Positions 42,426 through 50,547 of a stretch of DNA of 56,397 nucleotides are shown piece after piece. The translations under genes and the position numbers were made by a program. Position 1 is the first letter of the stretch. Every line of letters begins with the position of its first letter. The DNA comes from Bacillota bacterium. GTDB taxonomy: Bacteria > Bacillota > Sulfobacillia > RBS10-35 > JAJYVN01. Below the pieces are notes generated by a model that saw nothing but the letters and a program-made list of their open reading frames with translations, was not told where the DNA came from and searched no databases. The DNA lies in NCBI GenBank assembly GCA_021803205.1, contig JAJZMB010000113.1, positions 1 through 56,397 on the forward strand, in the 5' to 3' direction.

Positions 42426-43118
42426 GTGCACCTGTTGCTGGTGGAGGATGACGCAACCCTTGGGCAGGTCGTCGCGCGCGGACTTGTCGCCAATGGCTAC
42501 CGCGTGCAGTGGGAGCGCGACGGGGATGCCGCCTATGATCGGGCCAGCGGCGGCGCCTATGATCTGTTGATCCTCGACGTCATGTTGCCCGGCCTGGACG
42601 GTCTGGACCTCCTGCGTGAACTGAGGGGGGTCGGGGTCCGCACACCTGCCCTGTTGCTTACGGCGCGCGGCAGCGTGGAGGACCGGGTCAACGGCCTTGA
42701 CGCCGGGGCTGACGATTACCTGATCAAGCCGTTCGCCTTCGAGGAGCTACTGGCGCGGATCCGGGCGCTGCTGCGCCGCCCCCCGGCGACCTGGCGACCG
42801 GAGGTGCTCTCGGTGGGTAACCTCCGGCTGCATTCCGCCGATCACGTGGTGACCGTGGGCGGGCGGAGCGTGGATGTACCCCCGCGGGAGTTCGACCTGC
42901 TGGAATACATGGTACGCAACGCCGGCCAAACCCTGACCCGCGATCAGATCCTGGAGCGCATCTGGGGGGCGGTCGTCCCACCCCGGGCCAACGTCGCCGA
43001 CGCGACGGCGTCACGGTTGCGGCGGCGACTGTCCGCCGCGGGCTGGGACGGTGCGATCGCCGCCGTGCCCGGTGTGGGATACCGGATCGTCCCGGCGGGG
43101 GGAGGGGATCGGACCTGA
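42426..43118 (+). CDS. OmpR/PhoB-family response regulator
   Basis: The GTG at 42426, 6 bases after GGAGAG, gives 230 residues; an ATG at 42411 would add five. The receiver domain has MHLLLVEDDATLG (acidic pocket), LLILDVMLPGLDGLDLL (phospho-accepting Asp), LLLTARGSVEDRV (Thr) and DDYLIKPFAFEEL (Lys). The C-terminal winged helix has PREFDLLEYMVRNAGQTLTRDQILERIWG, here LLEYMVRNAGQTLTRDQIL and VGYRI at the end. The kinase gene starts 38 bases downstream. The integrase relic upstream may have removed its original promoter region. Confidence 0.9.
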   Translation: MHLLLVEDDATLGQVVARGLVANGYRVQWERDGDAAYDRASGGAYDLLILDVMLPGLDGLDLLRELRGVGVRTPALLLTARGSVEDRVNGLDAGADDYLIKPFAFEELLARIRALLRRPPATWRPEVLSVGNLRLHSADHVVTVGGRSVDVPPREFDLLEYMVRNAGQTLTRDQILERIWGAVVPPRANVADATASRLRRRLSAAGWDGAIAAVPGVGYRIVPAGGGDRT

Positions 43119-43156
43119 CCGGGAGCGACATCAGCCCAACCGCGCATCTGCGCCTG

Positions 43157-44302
43157 ATGCGGCGCATCCGCCGGCATCTGGCTTTACGGGCCTCCGCCCT
43201 GGTGATGGCGGTGCTCGCCGTGCTCTCCGCCGGTGCTTATCTCGTTGCGCGCGGTGTGCTCTACGGGCGGCTGCATGAGACCCTGGAGCGCGCGGCGCGG
43301 GCGGGGCAGTTCCGTCCCAACTCCGAGCGGGAGCCCTTCGTCGTCGTCGGCGGTCCCGGAACCCCGATTCCCCGGGGTCTGGACGCCGGAGACACCGACG
43401 GTTTCGCCCTCGCGTCGGACGCGCGGTACGGGACGCTGGCCGTCCTCCGCTGGCGGACAAGCGCGGGCGCGCTGCGGTTTCTGGCCCTGCCGGCCGTCGA
43501 CGACGTGCAGGCGCTCGGCACGTTCTTGGCCATTCTTGCCGGACTGACGCTCTCCGGCGGGCTTGTGGCTTTCCCTGCCGGCTACCTGCTTGCGGGGCGG
43601 GCGCTGCGCCCACTCGATGACGCGGTGCGCGAGCGGGCCGAATTTGTGGCCCTTGCGTCGCATCGCCTGCGGACGCCGCTGTCGGTGATCCGTACCTCGG
43701 CGGAACTGGCCCTGGCCCGCCAGGGGTTGGACGCGCCTGAGGCCCTGCGGACGATTGTGCAGCAGACCGGAGAGATGGAGTCCCTGGCCGCGCGCCTCAC
43801 CGCGTTGGCGCGGGCAGAGGCGCACCCGGGGGAGCATCGGCCGGTGGCCGACCTGGCCGCAGTGGTCGGGGACGTGGCCCTGGCCTTCCATCCGGCCGCC
43901 GCTCAGGCCGGGGTCGAACTGCAACTGCAGGTGGCTGGTGCGGTCCCGGTGGACGCCTCGGCAGAGGATGCGCGGGATGCCCTGGCCTCTGTTCTGGAAA
44001 ACGCCATCCGCTTCAGCCCCGCCGGAAGCGCCGTGACCGTGCGCGTGGGGAAGGCCGGACGGTGGGGGACGGTGGAGGTCTGCGATCAGGGGCCGGGCAT
44101 CGATCCTGCGGATCTGCCGCGTGTCACGCGGCCCTTCTATCAGGGTCGCCGGGCCCGCGGAAGCACGGGCCTCGGCCTCGCGGTCGCCCGGGCCATCGTC
44201 GACCGGCGCGACGGGCACCTGGAGATCTCCTCGCTTCCCGAACGCGGCACAAGGGTGCGCATCGCGCTTCCCGCCCCGCGCCGCGGGCGTCGCCGGGCGT
44301 GA
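43157..44302 (+). CDS. Sensor histidine kinase (partner of the OmpR-type regulator)
   Basis: This 381-residue protein has two transmembrane helices at about 12-35 (ALVMAVLAVLSAGAYLVA) and 120-150 (LGTFLAILAGLTLSGGLVAF). They enclose a periplasmic domain of about 85 residues with no known fold. There is no full HAMP domain; ALRPLDDAVRERAEF leads directly into the H-box SHRLRTPLSVIRTSAEL. The N-box is LENAIRFSPAG, G1 is DQGPGI and G2 is GSTGLGLAVARAI, all intact. Its signal is unknown. It forms a two-component system with the preceding gene. Confidence 0.9.
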   Translation: MRRIRRHLALRASALVMAVLAVLSAGAYLVARGVLYGRLHETLERAARAGQFRPNSEREPFVVVGGPGTPIPRGLDAGDTDGFALASDARYGTLAVLRWRTSAGALRFLALPAVDDVQALGTFLAILAGLTLSGGLVAFPAGYLLAGRALRPLDDAVRERAEFVALASHRLRTPLSVIRTSAELALARQGLDAPEALRTIVQQTGEMESLAARLTALARAEAHPGEHRPVADLAAVVGDVALAFHPAAAQAGVELQLQVAGAVPVDASAEDARDALASVLENAIRFSPAGSAVTVRVGKAGRWGTVEVCDQGPGIDPADLPRVTRPFYQGRRARGSTGLGLAVARAIVDRRDGHLEISSLPERGTRVRIALPAPRRGRRRA

Positions 44303-44470
44303 CGCACCGCCTGCGCGTGCCCGGGACTCACGCCCGCACCCTGTGGGCGGGCGTCGGACCGGCCGGCAGCAGGGAAGTGCCGCCGGCCCCGACGAATCTC
44401 TGTCGGTCGTCTGGTGACGGCGCCCACGCCAGGGATCCGAGAGGTGGGGCGGGACGGTGGATATGCGCAT

Positions 44471-44495
44471 GGCGGGTGCGTATCACGCACCCGCC
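44471..44495. promoter_or_regulatory. Stem-loop over the start codon of the DUF488-like gene
   Basis: Perfect 10-base arms (44471-44480 and 44486-44495) with a TATCA loop enclose the proposed GTG start at 44476. The same arm sequence forms the core of the terminator at 20406-20444. It may terminate read-through from the kinase gene or block translation of the next gene. Confidence 0.5.
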
Positions 44496-44826
44496 GGCCC
44501 AGGGGGGCGCGCCTATGGTGGTCGATCGCCCTTGGCCGCGTAGTGTGTCGCGGAACAAGGCATCCAGGGAGCCCCGCCTGCCGGAAGTGCCTCCGGGCCA
44601 CGCCCTGCGCGAGTGGTTCGACCACGATCCCGCCAGGTTCGGGCCATCCCAAGAGCCCCGCCGGACCGCATGCGCGGTGCCCGTGGGCGGTACGACGCTG
44701 CAGTCCTCGGTGAGGGTGGCGGAGGGCCGACCGCCCGTCCTGCCCGTGGCGGCCGCCGATCCCGCCCAACATCATGCGGTGGCGCACCTGTACCTGCTTG
44801 TGGGCGGAGTGGCGGCGCCGCGCTGA
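44476..44826 (+). CDS. Diverged DUF488-family protein, possibly decayed
   Basis: The GTG at 44476 gives 116 residues, the usual DUF488 length; an ATG at 44515 would lose the N-terminus. VRITHPPAQGGAPMVVDRPWPRSVSR aligns with the family opening (usually ...vLVDRLWPRG), and ALREWFDHDPARF with the conserved middle. The segment that normally follows (F-x-x-R-Y-x-x-E-L) is replaced by unrelated text (GPSQEPRRTACAVP). A family-like C-terminus then resumes (RVAEGRPPVLPVAAADPAQHHAVAHLYLL). Compensating frameshifts could explain the odd middle. It is either a diverged paralogue or a gene in decay. Confidence 0.55.
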   Translation: MRITHPPAQGGAPMVVDRPWPRSVSRNKASREPRLPEVPPGHALREWFDHDPARFGPSQEPRRTACAVPVGGTTLQSSVRVAEGRPPVLPVAAADPAQHHAVAHLYLLVGGVAAPR

Positions 44827-44864
44827 ACAGGGAACCCCAGCACACCGCGGAACTTCAATCGGCG

Positions 44865-46448
44865 ATGTCCACGAGCGGCTCCTCCGGCGGTTCCAACCTC
44901 CGCTCCGCCCGCGTTGTCGCGGCGGGCTTGCTGCTGAGCAAGCCGACCGGCTATATCCGGGATGCGCTGCTGGCGGCCCGCTTCGGCACGGGTCCGGCCA
45001 TGGACGCATATACCCTGGCCTATACCGCAGCCACGGCGGCGTTCGATCTGGTCGGCACGCCGTTGCAGAAGGTGCTGGTGCCCGTACTCGTCCGGGCGAG
45101 GGAGCGCCGCGGGGCGCCGGGGCTCGCCGCGACGTCGGAGTCGGTGCTGTGGGCGGCCGCCGCAGTGTCGCTCCTGATCGGCGCGCTGCTGCTCCTTTGC
45201 GCCGGACCGCTCGCGGGGGCACTGACCGGCAAAGGCGCGGCCGCGGCGCCGACCGCCGCGCTGATTCGCTGGCTGTCTCCCTTCCCCTTGGGGCTGACCC
45301 TCTCGGTGTACGCCTCCGGTTGGCTCCAGGCCGGGGAGCACTTCGCCCTACCTGCCTTTGTCGGGTTGCCCTTCGACTTCGCCGTCATCGGCTTTGTGCT
45401 CGGCGGGCACCCGCACGGGGTGCTGGCCGCCGTCTGGGGTTTGATCGTCGGTGCTTTCCTGCAATACGCACTGCAGTGGCCAGGCCTCCGCCGTTTCGGC
45501 CACCGGGTGCGCCTGCCGGCGCCAGGAGACGCCTTGCGCGATCCCGGCCTGCGTTCTACGGCGGCGATGGCGCTGCCACTTTTGATCAGCGCCGGTAGCA
45601 TCCAGGCCGTCAACGTCCTGCAGCAGGCGCTCGCCTCCCGCCTCGCCGCAGGCGATTCGGCGGCCCTGCTCTACGCCTATCGCGTCCTGGACGTTCCCTC
45701 CGCCCTGTTCATCCTGCCGGTGATCACGGTGCTCGGCCCCCAACTGGCCGCCCGCTTTGCCAGCGCAAATCCGGCGGCGGCGGCGGCGGTTCTGACCGAT
45801 GCCGCGTGGGCGCTCGCCGCCGGGCTGCTCCCGTCTGCACTGCTCATCGCCCTGCTCGCCTCGCCGCTGGCCGCGGCCCTCTTTGAGCACGGGGCCTTCG
45901 GGCATGCCTCCGTCCAGGCCATGGCGGCCGCTCTGGCGGGTTTCGGGGCGGCCGTCCTCACCAGCGGCATGCAGCAGTTGGTGCGATCAGCCTTTTACGC
46001 CGCGCAGGACGCGCGGACCCCGATGCTGTGGGATGTCGTGGCATTCGTGGTCACCGCCGTCTTCGACGCGCTGGCCTATCGCGTCTGGCACCAGTTCGGC
46101 CTGGCGCTCGGCTTCGCCCTCGGTCCCGCCGTCGCCTGGATCGGTCTGACCGTCTCCTTCCGGCGCCGGTACGGCAGAGTGCCTGGGGGCCGGCGGTTCC
46201 TATTGTCCCTGGCCGCAGGCGGTGGGGCGCTCGCGGCGGTGGTGCTGGGGTTGCAGGGTCGGGTGCCGGCCTTCCTCGGCCACACTCCGTGGCATGTCGG
46301 ACTTGCGCAGATCCTGCTCCGGGGGGCTGGCGGCTCGGTGGCCTATGTCGCCGTGGTCCTGACCACGGGCGGTGGGCCGATGCTGGGGCATCTGATCGGA
46401 GGTGTGCGCGCGCGGGTGCGAGCCGACCCGGTGCGGCGGGGTGCATGA
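44865..46448 (+). CDS. MurJ/MviN-like lipid flippase
   Basis: This 527-residue protein starts at an ATG at 44865; the ribosome-binding site is weak. About 14 transmembrane helices are visible. The N-terminal segment LSKPTGYIRDALLAARFGTGPAMDAYTLAYT is the MurJ signature (here GYIRDALLAARFGTGPAMDA). LQQALASRLAAGDSAALLYAYRVLDVPSALF and SAFYAAQDARTPMLWDV also match. MurJ flips lipid II for wall synthesis, while close relatives flip other polysaccharide precursors. Sequence alone does not say which. It lies 38 bases after the DUF488-like gene. Confidence 0.85.
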   Translation: MSTSGSSGGSNLRSARVVAAGLLLSKPTGYIRDALLAARFGTGPAMDAYTLAYTAATAAFDLVGTPLQKVLVPVLVRARERRGAPGLAATSESVLWAAAAVSLLIGALLLLCAGPLAGALTGKGAAAAPTAALIRWLSPFPLGLTLSVYASGWLQAGEHFALPAFVGLPFDFAVIGFVLGGHPHGVLAAVWGLIVGAFLQYALQWPGLRRFGHRVRLPAPGDALRDPGLRSTAAMALPLLISAGSIQAVNVLQQALASRLAAGDSAALLYAYRVLDVPSALFILPVITVLGPQLAARFASANPAAAAAVLTDAAWALAAGLLPSALLIALLASPLAAALFEHGAFGHASVQAMAAALAGFGAAVLTSGMQQLVRSAFYAAQDARTPMLWDVVAFVVTAVFDALAYRVWHQFGLALGFALGPAVAWIGLTVSFRRRYGRVPGGRRFLLSLAAGGGALAAVVLGLQGRVPAFLGHTPWHVGLAQILLRGAGGSVAYVAVVLTTGGGPMLGHLIGGVRARVRADPVRRGA

Positions 46449-46453
46449 GACCG

Positions 46454-46472
46454 GCCGCCACGGCGTGGCGGC
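46454..46472. terminator. Bidirectional stem-loop terminator
   Basis: Eight-base perfect arms (46454-46461 and 46465-46472) with a 3-base loop lie between the convergent genes ending at 46448 and 46571. Confidence 0.5.
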
Positions 46473-46570
46473 TGTCGCCGCCGGCGCGGGCCGGCGCGGC
46501 ACGGTTCACTGCAGCCGCGCCGACGCGGGCACGGCCCCTGCCGGGGTGCCGGCCGGGCGTGTCCCTTCCC

Positions 46571-47185
46571 CTACGGCTCCACAAGGCCTTCGCGCAGGGC
46601 GTGGCGCACCAGTCCTGCCAGGTCGCGGATGCCGAGTTTGTCCATGATGTGCGCTCGGTGGGTCTCGACGGTCTTCGGGCTGAGGCCGAGGATCGCGGCG
46701 GCCTCCTTGGCGCTGTTGCCCGAGGCGAGCAGGCGCAGTACCTCGCGTTCGCGCGGGCTGAGCGGGCGTGCCCCGGGCGCGAGGATCACCGCGCGAGCGG
46801 CCGCCGGGTCCACGAAAGTCCCTCCGCCGGCTACCGCGTCGAGGGCGGCCAACAGCGTGGCCGATGGTGTCCACTTCAGCACATAGCCCGCAGCGCCGGC
46901 TTCCAGGGCGGCCCGAACGTACTCGGCGTCGCGGTGCACGCTGAGCATCAGGATACGGGCCTCCGGCCAGACCGCACGTGACGCCCGGGTGGCGGCGATG
47001 CCGCTCTGTCCCGGTAGGCCTACGTCGAAAAGCGCGACTTCCGGCCGCAACGCCAGCAGTTGCTCGACGGCCGCCAGGCCGTCGGCAACTTCCGCGACCA
47101 CGCGGAAACGGCCCGTCTCCTCCAGCAGAGCGCGCAGTCCTTCGCGCACCACCGGAAGGTCTTCCGCCAACAGCAGTCGGATCAT
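46571..47185 (-). CDS. NarL/FixJ-family response regulator
   Basis: This 204-residue protein's ATG overlaps the kinase stop as ATGA. The receiver has MIRLLLAEDLPVVREGL, VALFDVGLPGQSG (phospho-accepting Asp), ILMLSVH (Ser) and YVLKWTPS (Lys). The LuxR-type helix-turn-helix is SPREREVLRLLASGNSAKEAAAILGLSPKTVETHRAHIMDKL, here AKEAAAILGLSPKTVETHRA. It binds DNA as a dimer after phosphorylation by the adjacent kinase. Confidence 0.92.
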   Translation of the reverse strand: MIRLLLAEDLPVVREGLRALLEETGRFRVVAEVADGLAAVEQLLALRPEVALFDVGLPGQSGIAATRASRAVWPEARILMLSVHRDAEYVRAALEAGAAGYVLKWTPSATLLAALDAVAGGGTFVDPAAARAVILAPGARPLSPREREVLRLLASGNSAKEAAAILGLSPKTVETHRAHIMDKLGIRDLAGLVRHALREGLVEP

Positions 47186-48339
47186 GGCGCCCCACGCCCC
47201 AGGAAGGCCCGGTCCGCGGGGACCCCCGCAGACCGGGCCTTCCTGGCGCCTCCGACATCAGCGGTGCGCGTGTCTGCCGGTGCCGGAGCTTCTACCGCCA
47301 CCGGATCCGGACAGAACAGGGTGACGACCGTTCCTCCGTCAGGGGCCGGCTCCCACCGGAGCAGACCCCCGATCGCCGCCGCTCGTGCGCGCATGGCCCG
47401 CAATCCATACCCGGCGCCTTCCGCAATCCCGACAGCAGGCTGCCGCACCCCGTCGGCAGGTGCGCGCTCCCCGGGCGCGGCGGCGGAGCGGATTCCTCTG
47501 CCGTCGTCCTCCACTTGAAGCTCCCAGCCGCCCTCCGTGCGGTCCCAGCGCACCCAAACGCTGAAGCCGCCCGCGTGGCGGCGCGCGTTGGTTACCGCCT
47601 CCTGGGCGATGCGGAAGACCGCATGCTGCACGTCCTGACCCGGCGGCGGCCCGGCGTGGACCTCGACATGCACGGCCGGTGCGTCCGCCTCATCCCCGAG
47701 CCAGCGGAGGGCCGCGGCGAAGCCCAGGTCCTCGAGCACGGCGGGATGCAGGTCCGCCATGCTACGCCGCAAACCCTCCAGGACGTCTAGGGCTTCTCGT
47801 GCCAATTCCGGCCGGTCCTGCAGGGCTGCGGTCAGGCGGGCCAGCCGCTGGCAGGGATCGTCATGCAGTTCGCGGGCGATTCGCCGGCGTTCCTCGTCCT
47901 CGGCCAGCATCGCCGCCAGGGCGGCGGCCCGTTTCTGAGCCGCCAGACGGTCGAGCATGGCGTTCAGGGTGCGCGCCAGGGCGAATGCCCACGGATCGCC
48001 GTCCTCATGGGCCCGAACCCGTTCGTCCCCCTGACCGACGGCGGCCATGATGGCCACCACGCGCTCCAGAGGCCGAAGGGCCACGCGCAGGAGAAAGGCC
48101 GTGCAGGCCACCGCCAGCAGAGCCCCAGCCGCTCCGAGGCTGGCCGACAGCACCCCCGGTCCCTGGGCCCGCTCGCCCGCCCAGGCGCTGGCCCAAGTCG
48201 CCGCCAGCAGGAAGCCGGTGTTGGCGATCTGGATCTTCCAGAAGACTGGCAGCTGGCGATCCAGGCGCCCGAGCCAGGCGAAGGGGGTGGCTGCCCTGAG
48301 GCCATCGCGTGGCCGTGTGTCCAACACACCCACACCCAT
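47182..48339 (-). CDS. NarL-type sensor histidine kinase
   Basis: The ATG at 48339 is directly after GGAGGG; a GTG two codons on (48333) has better spacing. About 385 residues. Two helices (WKIQIANTGFLLAATWASAW and SLGAAGALLAVACTAFLL) have almost no extracellular loop. A HAMP-like LRPLERVVAIMAAVGQGDE follows, then HisKA_3 with EERRRIARELHDDPCQRLARL (phospho-accepting His), then an ATPase domain with the N-box AVTNARRHA and G-box DDGRGI and GLRAMRARAAAIGG. The last about 25 residues (RKARSAGVPADRAFLGRGAP) are encoded by a palindromic DNA element and look like an added tail. With so little outside, it probably senses membrane or cytosolic cues. Confidence 0.88.
   Translation of the reverse strand: MGVGVLDTRPRDGLRAATPFAWLGRLDRQLPVFWKIQIANTGFLLAATWASAWAGERAQGPGVLSASLGAAGALLAVACTAFLLRVALRPLERVVAIMAAVGQGDERVRAHEDGDPWAFALARTLNAMLDRLAAQKRAAALAAMLAEDEERRRIARELHDDPCQRLARLTAALQDRPELAREALDVLEGLRRSMADLHPAVLEDLGFAAALRWLGDEADAPAVHVEVHAGPPPGQDVQHAVFRIAQEAVTNARRHAGGFSVWVRWDRTEGGWELQVEDDGRGIRSAAAPGERAPADGVRQPAVGIAEGAGYGLRAMRARAAAIGGLLRWEPAPDGGTVVTLFCPDPVAVEAPAPADTRTADVGGARKARSAGVPADRAFLGRGAP
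47200..47247. repeat. 48-base near-perfect inverted repeat in the 3' end of the kinase gene
   Basis: Sixteen-base perfect arms (47200-47215 and 47232-47247) enclose GCGGGG and CCCCGC that can pair in turn. The element encodes the last residues of the kinase and ends 15 bases before the start of the regulator gene. Confidence 0.7.
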
Positions 48340-48767
48340 CCCTCCTCTCTGTCGCCGGGCAACCCGCCGGGGCCGGCGCAACCATGCGGCCGCAAGCGCG
48401 TCGCTGACCCTGCGCGCTGTCCTGCGGCCGCCGACGGCCGGGACTGGGACGCCCGCACGCGGATACGTTTCCGGGGCGCGGCGCCAGCGACGGCAGACCC
48501 GTCGTCCGGGACAGGGGCGCCCAGGGCTGTCCGGTCTCCGCTACGCTCCGCTGGCGCGCCGCCTTGAGCCTACACCGTCCGCGCATGCCGCGGTGCACCA
48601 ATCCGCTGCAGCCGACCCGTCACCGGCCGCGCCCGCTGCCGATCCCGGCGGCGGCGCCCCACCCTCCCGTGCCCGGCATGCATGGTGCCGATGGACGACC
48701 CTGGTCCCCAATTGGGGAGCGCCTCCTGCCGGCCGGTGCTCCTCGCCACATCGGCGCACGGTGGGAT
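48340..48767. other. Gap upstream of the NarL-type kinase
   Basis: No supported gene lies in these 428 bases. They should hold the promoter of the two-component operon and the terminator of the GGDEF-like gene; neither is clear. Confidence 0.35.
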
Positions 48768-49991
48768 CTACCATGGCAGGGAGACGGCCTCCACGCGGTT
48801 GCGGCCCGACCGCTTGGCGTGGTGCAGGGCGGTCTCCGCGGCGGCAAGCACCGCCTCCCAGCCCGTTTGGTCCAGCGGCCAGGCGGCGCAGCCCACGCTG
48901 ACGGTGAGGGCCAGGGGGCGCCCCCCGTGCGCCACCTTGGCACGTGCGACCGCGAGGCGGGCGTGTTCGGCGACGACCATCGCCGCATCGAGCGCTGTTT
49001 CGGGCAGCAGCAGCACGAACTGTCCCCCGCCGTAGCGCGCCACGCCGTCGGTGGGGCGTGCGGCGGCGCGGATGCACGTCGCGGCGGCGCGCAGGGCCGT
49101 GTCACCGGCCGCAGGGCCGTATTGCTCGTTGATGCCGCCGAAGCGGTCGATGTCCAGCATGGCGATGGCGAAGGGTCGCCGGATGCGCCGGGCCCGTTCC
49201 AGTTCCTCGGCCGCGTGGCGGTCCAGCCAGCGCCGATTGCGCAATCCCGTCAACGCGTCGGTCTCGGCATCCTCCCGGGTGCGCCGGTGGTCCTCAGCGT
49301 TGGCCCAGGAAAGGGCGGCGTGCGCCGTGAGCGCTTCGAGGAAGCTCCGGGCCTCGGCCGCTGTGTCAGAGTGCCGGACCTGCAGGATGCCGCTGATCCG
49401 GCCGCCGCTCTGCAGCGGCTTCTCCAGGGTCCATGCCGGACGTTCAGGGCGCAGTCCGGCGGCGGCTGCTTCCCGCAGTTCACCCGTATCCTCGTCTCGC
49501 AACAGGACGCGATAGCCCCAATCTGAACCGAAACCGGTGTGCAGCGCGCGACCCAGGGCCGGCCACACGGCGCCGGGATAAGGCGCGGCTATGGCCGCGG
49601 CGGTGAATTCCGCCAGGCATTCGGCGCGGCGGTCGTATTTTGCGGCAAGGGCGGCGAGGCGCCTGGATTCGGCCCTGGCGTTCAGCAGCGCCGTGTGGCC
49701 GGTGCGCAGGGCACGGCCCATCTGCCCGATTTCGTCGTCACCCTCGGGAACTGGGCCGAGCGGGCCGTCTCCCGCAAAGGCCGCGAGCAGGGCGCGCCGG
49801 AAAACGTCGAGGCGGGACCAGGCATCGGACAGAATCCAATACGCCCGCGCGATGAGCAGGGCGGAAGCTACGCCGAGCCCAACCGCCAGCAGATCGCTGC
49901 TTGCCGTCGCACCCGTGAGGGCAAGACAGGCGGCGGTGACCAGTGTGGCGATCGCCACCGGCAGGAGGGCATCGAGCACCGCTCGGTTCAG
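48768..49991 (-). CDS. Membrane GAF-GGDEF protein with degenerate GGDEF motif
   Basis: The start is uncertain. A CTG at 49991 has GGAGG 7 bases upstream and gives 407 residues; a GTG at 49979 lacks a close site. Two transmembrane helices (LLPVAIATLVTAACLAL and LLAVGLGVASALLIARAYW) lead into a HAMP-like linker, then a GAF-like domain (LGRALHTGFGSDWGYRVLL; GISGILQVRHSD). The C-terminal GGDEF fold has TDALTGLRNRRWLD and DIDRFGGINEQYGPAAGD, but the signature loop reads RYGGGQF instead of RYGGDEF, so the catalytic Asp and Glu are gone. It probably binds c-di-GMP or GTP, or only interacts with partners, rather than making c-di-GMP. Confidence 0.82.
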   Translation of the reverse strand: MNRAVLDALLPVAIATLVTAACLALTGATASSDLLAVGLGVASALLIARAYWILSDAWSRLDVFRRALLAAFAGDGPLGPVPEGDDEIGQMGRALRTGHTALLNARAESRRLAALAAKYDRRAECLAEFTAAAIAAPYPGAVWPALGRALHTGFGSDWGYRVLLRDEDTGELREAAAAGLRPERPAWTLEKPLQSGGRISGILQVRHSDTAAEARSFLEALTAHAALSWANAEDHRRTREDAETDALTGLRNRRWLDRHAAEELERARRIRRPFAIAMLDIDRFGGINEQYGPAAGDTALRAAATCIRAAARPTDGVARYGGGQFVLLLPETALDAAMVVAEHARLAVARAKVAHGGRPLALTVSVGCAAWPLDQTGWEAVLAAAETALHHAKRSGRNRVEAVSLPW

Positions 49992-50098
49992 GCTGCATCC
50001 TCCGTCCCTCGGTGGTGGCCGCGACCGTCCCGTTATGCGAGGCCACCGTTTGTTGGCCCCGGTGCTTTCCGCCCGGTGGCCGCTGCAAGAGTCCGCCC

Positions 50099-50144
50099 TT
50101 GCGCGGCCTCTGCTCCGCATCCCCTTGTCCCGCAAGGGCCAACG
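50099..50144 (+). repeat. Dispersed repeat A, copy 2
   Basis: This copy aligns with 19257-19302: about 40 of 47 columns are identical, with two single-base gaps. Confidence 0.55.
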
Positions 50145-50212
50145 CTTCGCGGCCAGGGTAGAAACCGACTCTCGCATCTCCGTCCCGGGACCCACCCAGG
50201 CGCCTGCGGCCT

Positions 50213-50255
50213 CAGGTCGCTGCGGGCGCGGGGCGCCCTGCGTTCCCGGCATCCG
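50213..50255 (+). repeat. Dispersed repeat B, copy 2
   Basis: It matches 41382-41424 at 36 of 43 positions without gaps. It lies 68 bases right of repeat A copy 2. Confidence 0.5.
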
Positions 50256-50547
50256 GCCCCCAGGGGCCTTGGTAGTCCGGTTCGGTGTGGCAGTCGACGA
50301 CCAGGGGACTGCCCTCGCCAAGGCTGGGGGACGCGGTTCCCTGATCAGCCCCTCCCTCCATACATCGTGGAGTGTGTGGGTTGTCCATCAGCCCCATTTG
50401 GTCCGGCGTCGTGTGGCCCGGCAGCCCGGAGTGGAATATTCAGCTGTGGCACGCAGTCGGCGTGGCCGTCGAGGTGGGCCCAGGTAGGACATCGCGGCTG
50501 TGGCGCGAATCCCTGCACCCGTCACAACCTCCGAAGAGGTGAGCGCA

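Larger units (their letters stand above)
49992..50547. other. Divergent gap with repeats and nested dyads
   Basis: These 556 bases lie between the GGDEF-like gene (minus) and the disulfide oxidoreductase (plus). They hold the second copies of repeats A and B. They also hold a nested hairpin, with outer arms 50266-50272/50318-50324 and inner arms 50289-50295/50307-50313. I checked for a c-di-GMP riboswitch (GEMM) and see none. Confidence 0.45.

Noticed and set aside
49992..50547. c-di-GMP riboswitch near the GGDEF-like gene
   Set aside because: The conserved GEMM bases and tetraloop pattern are absent on both strands.
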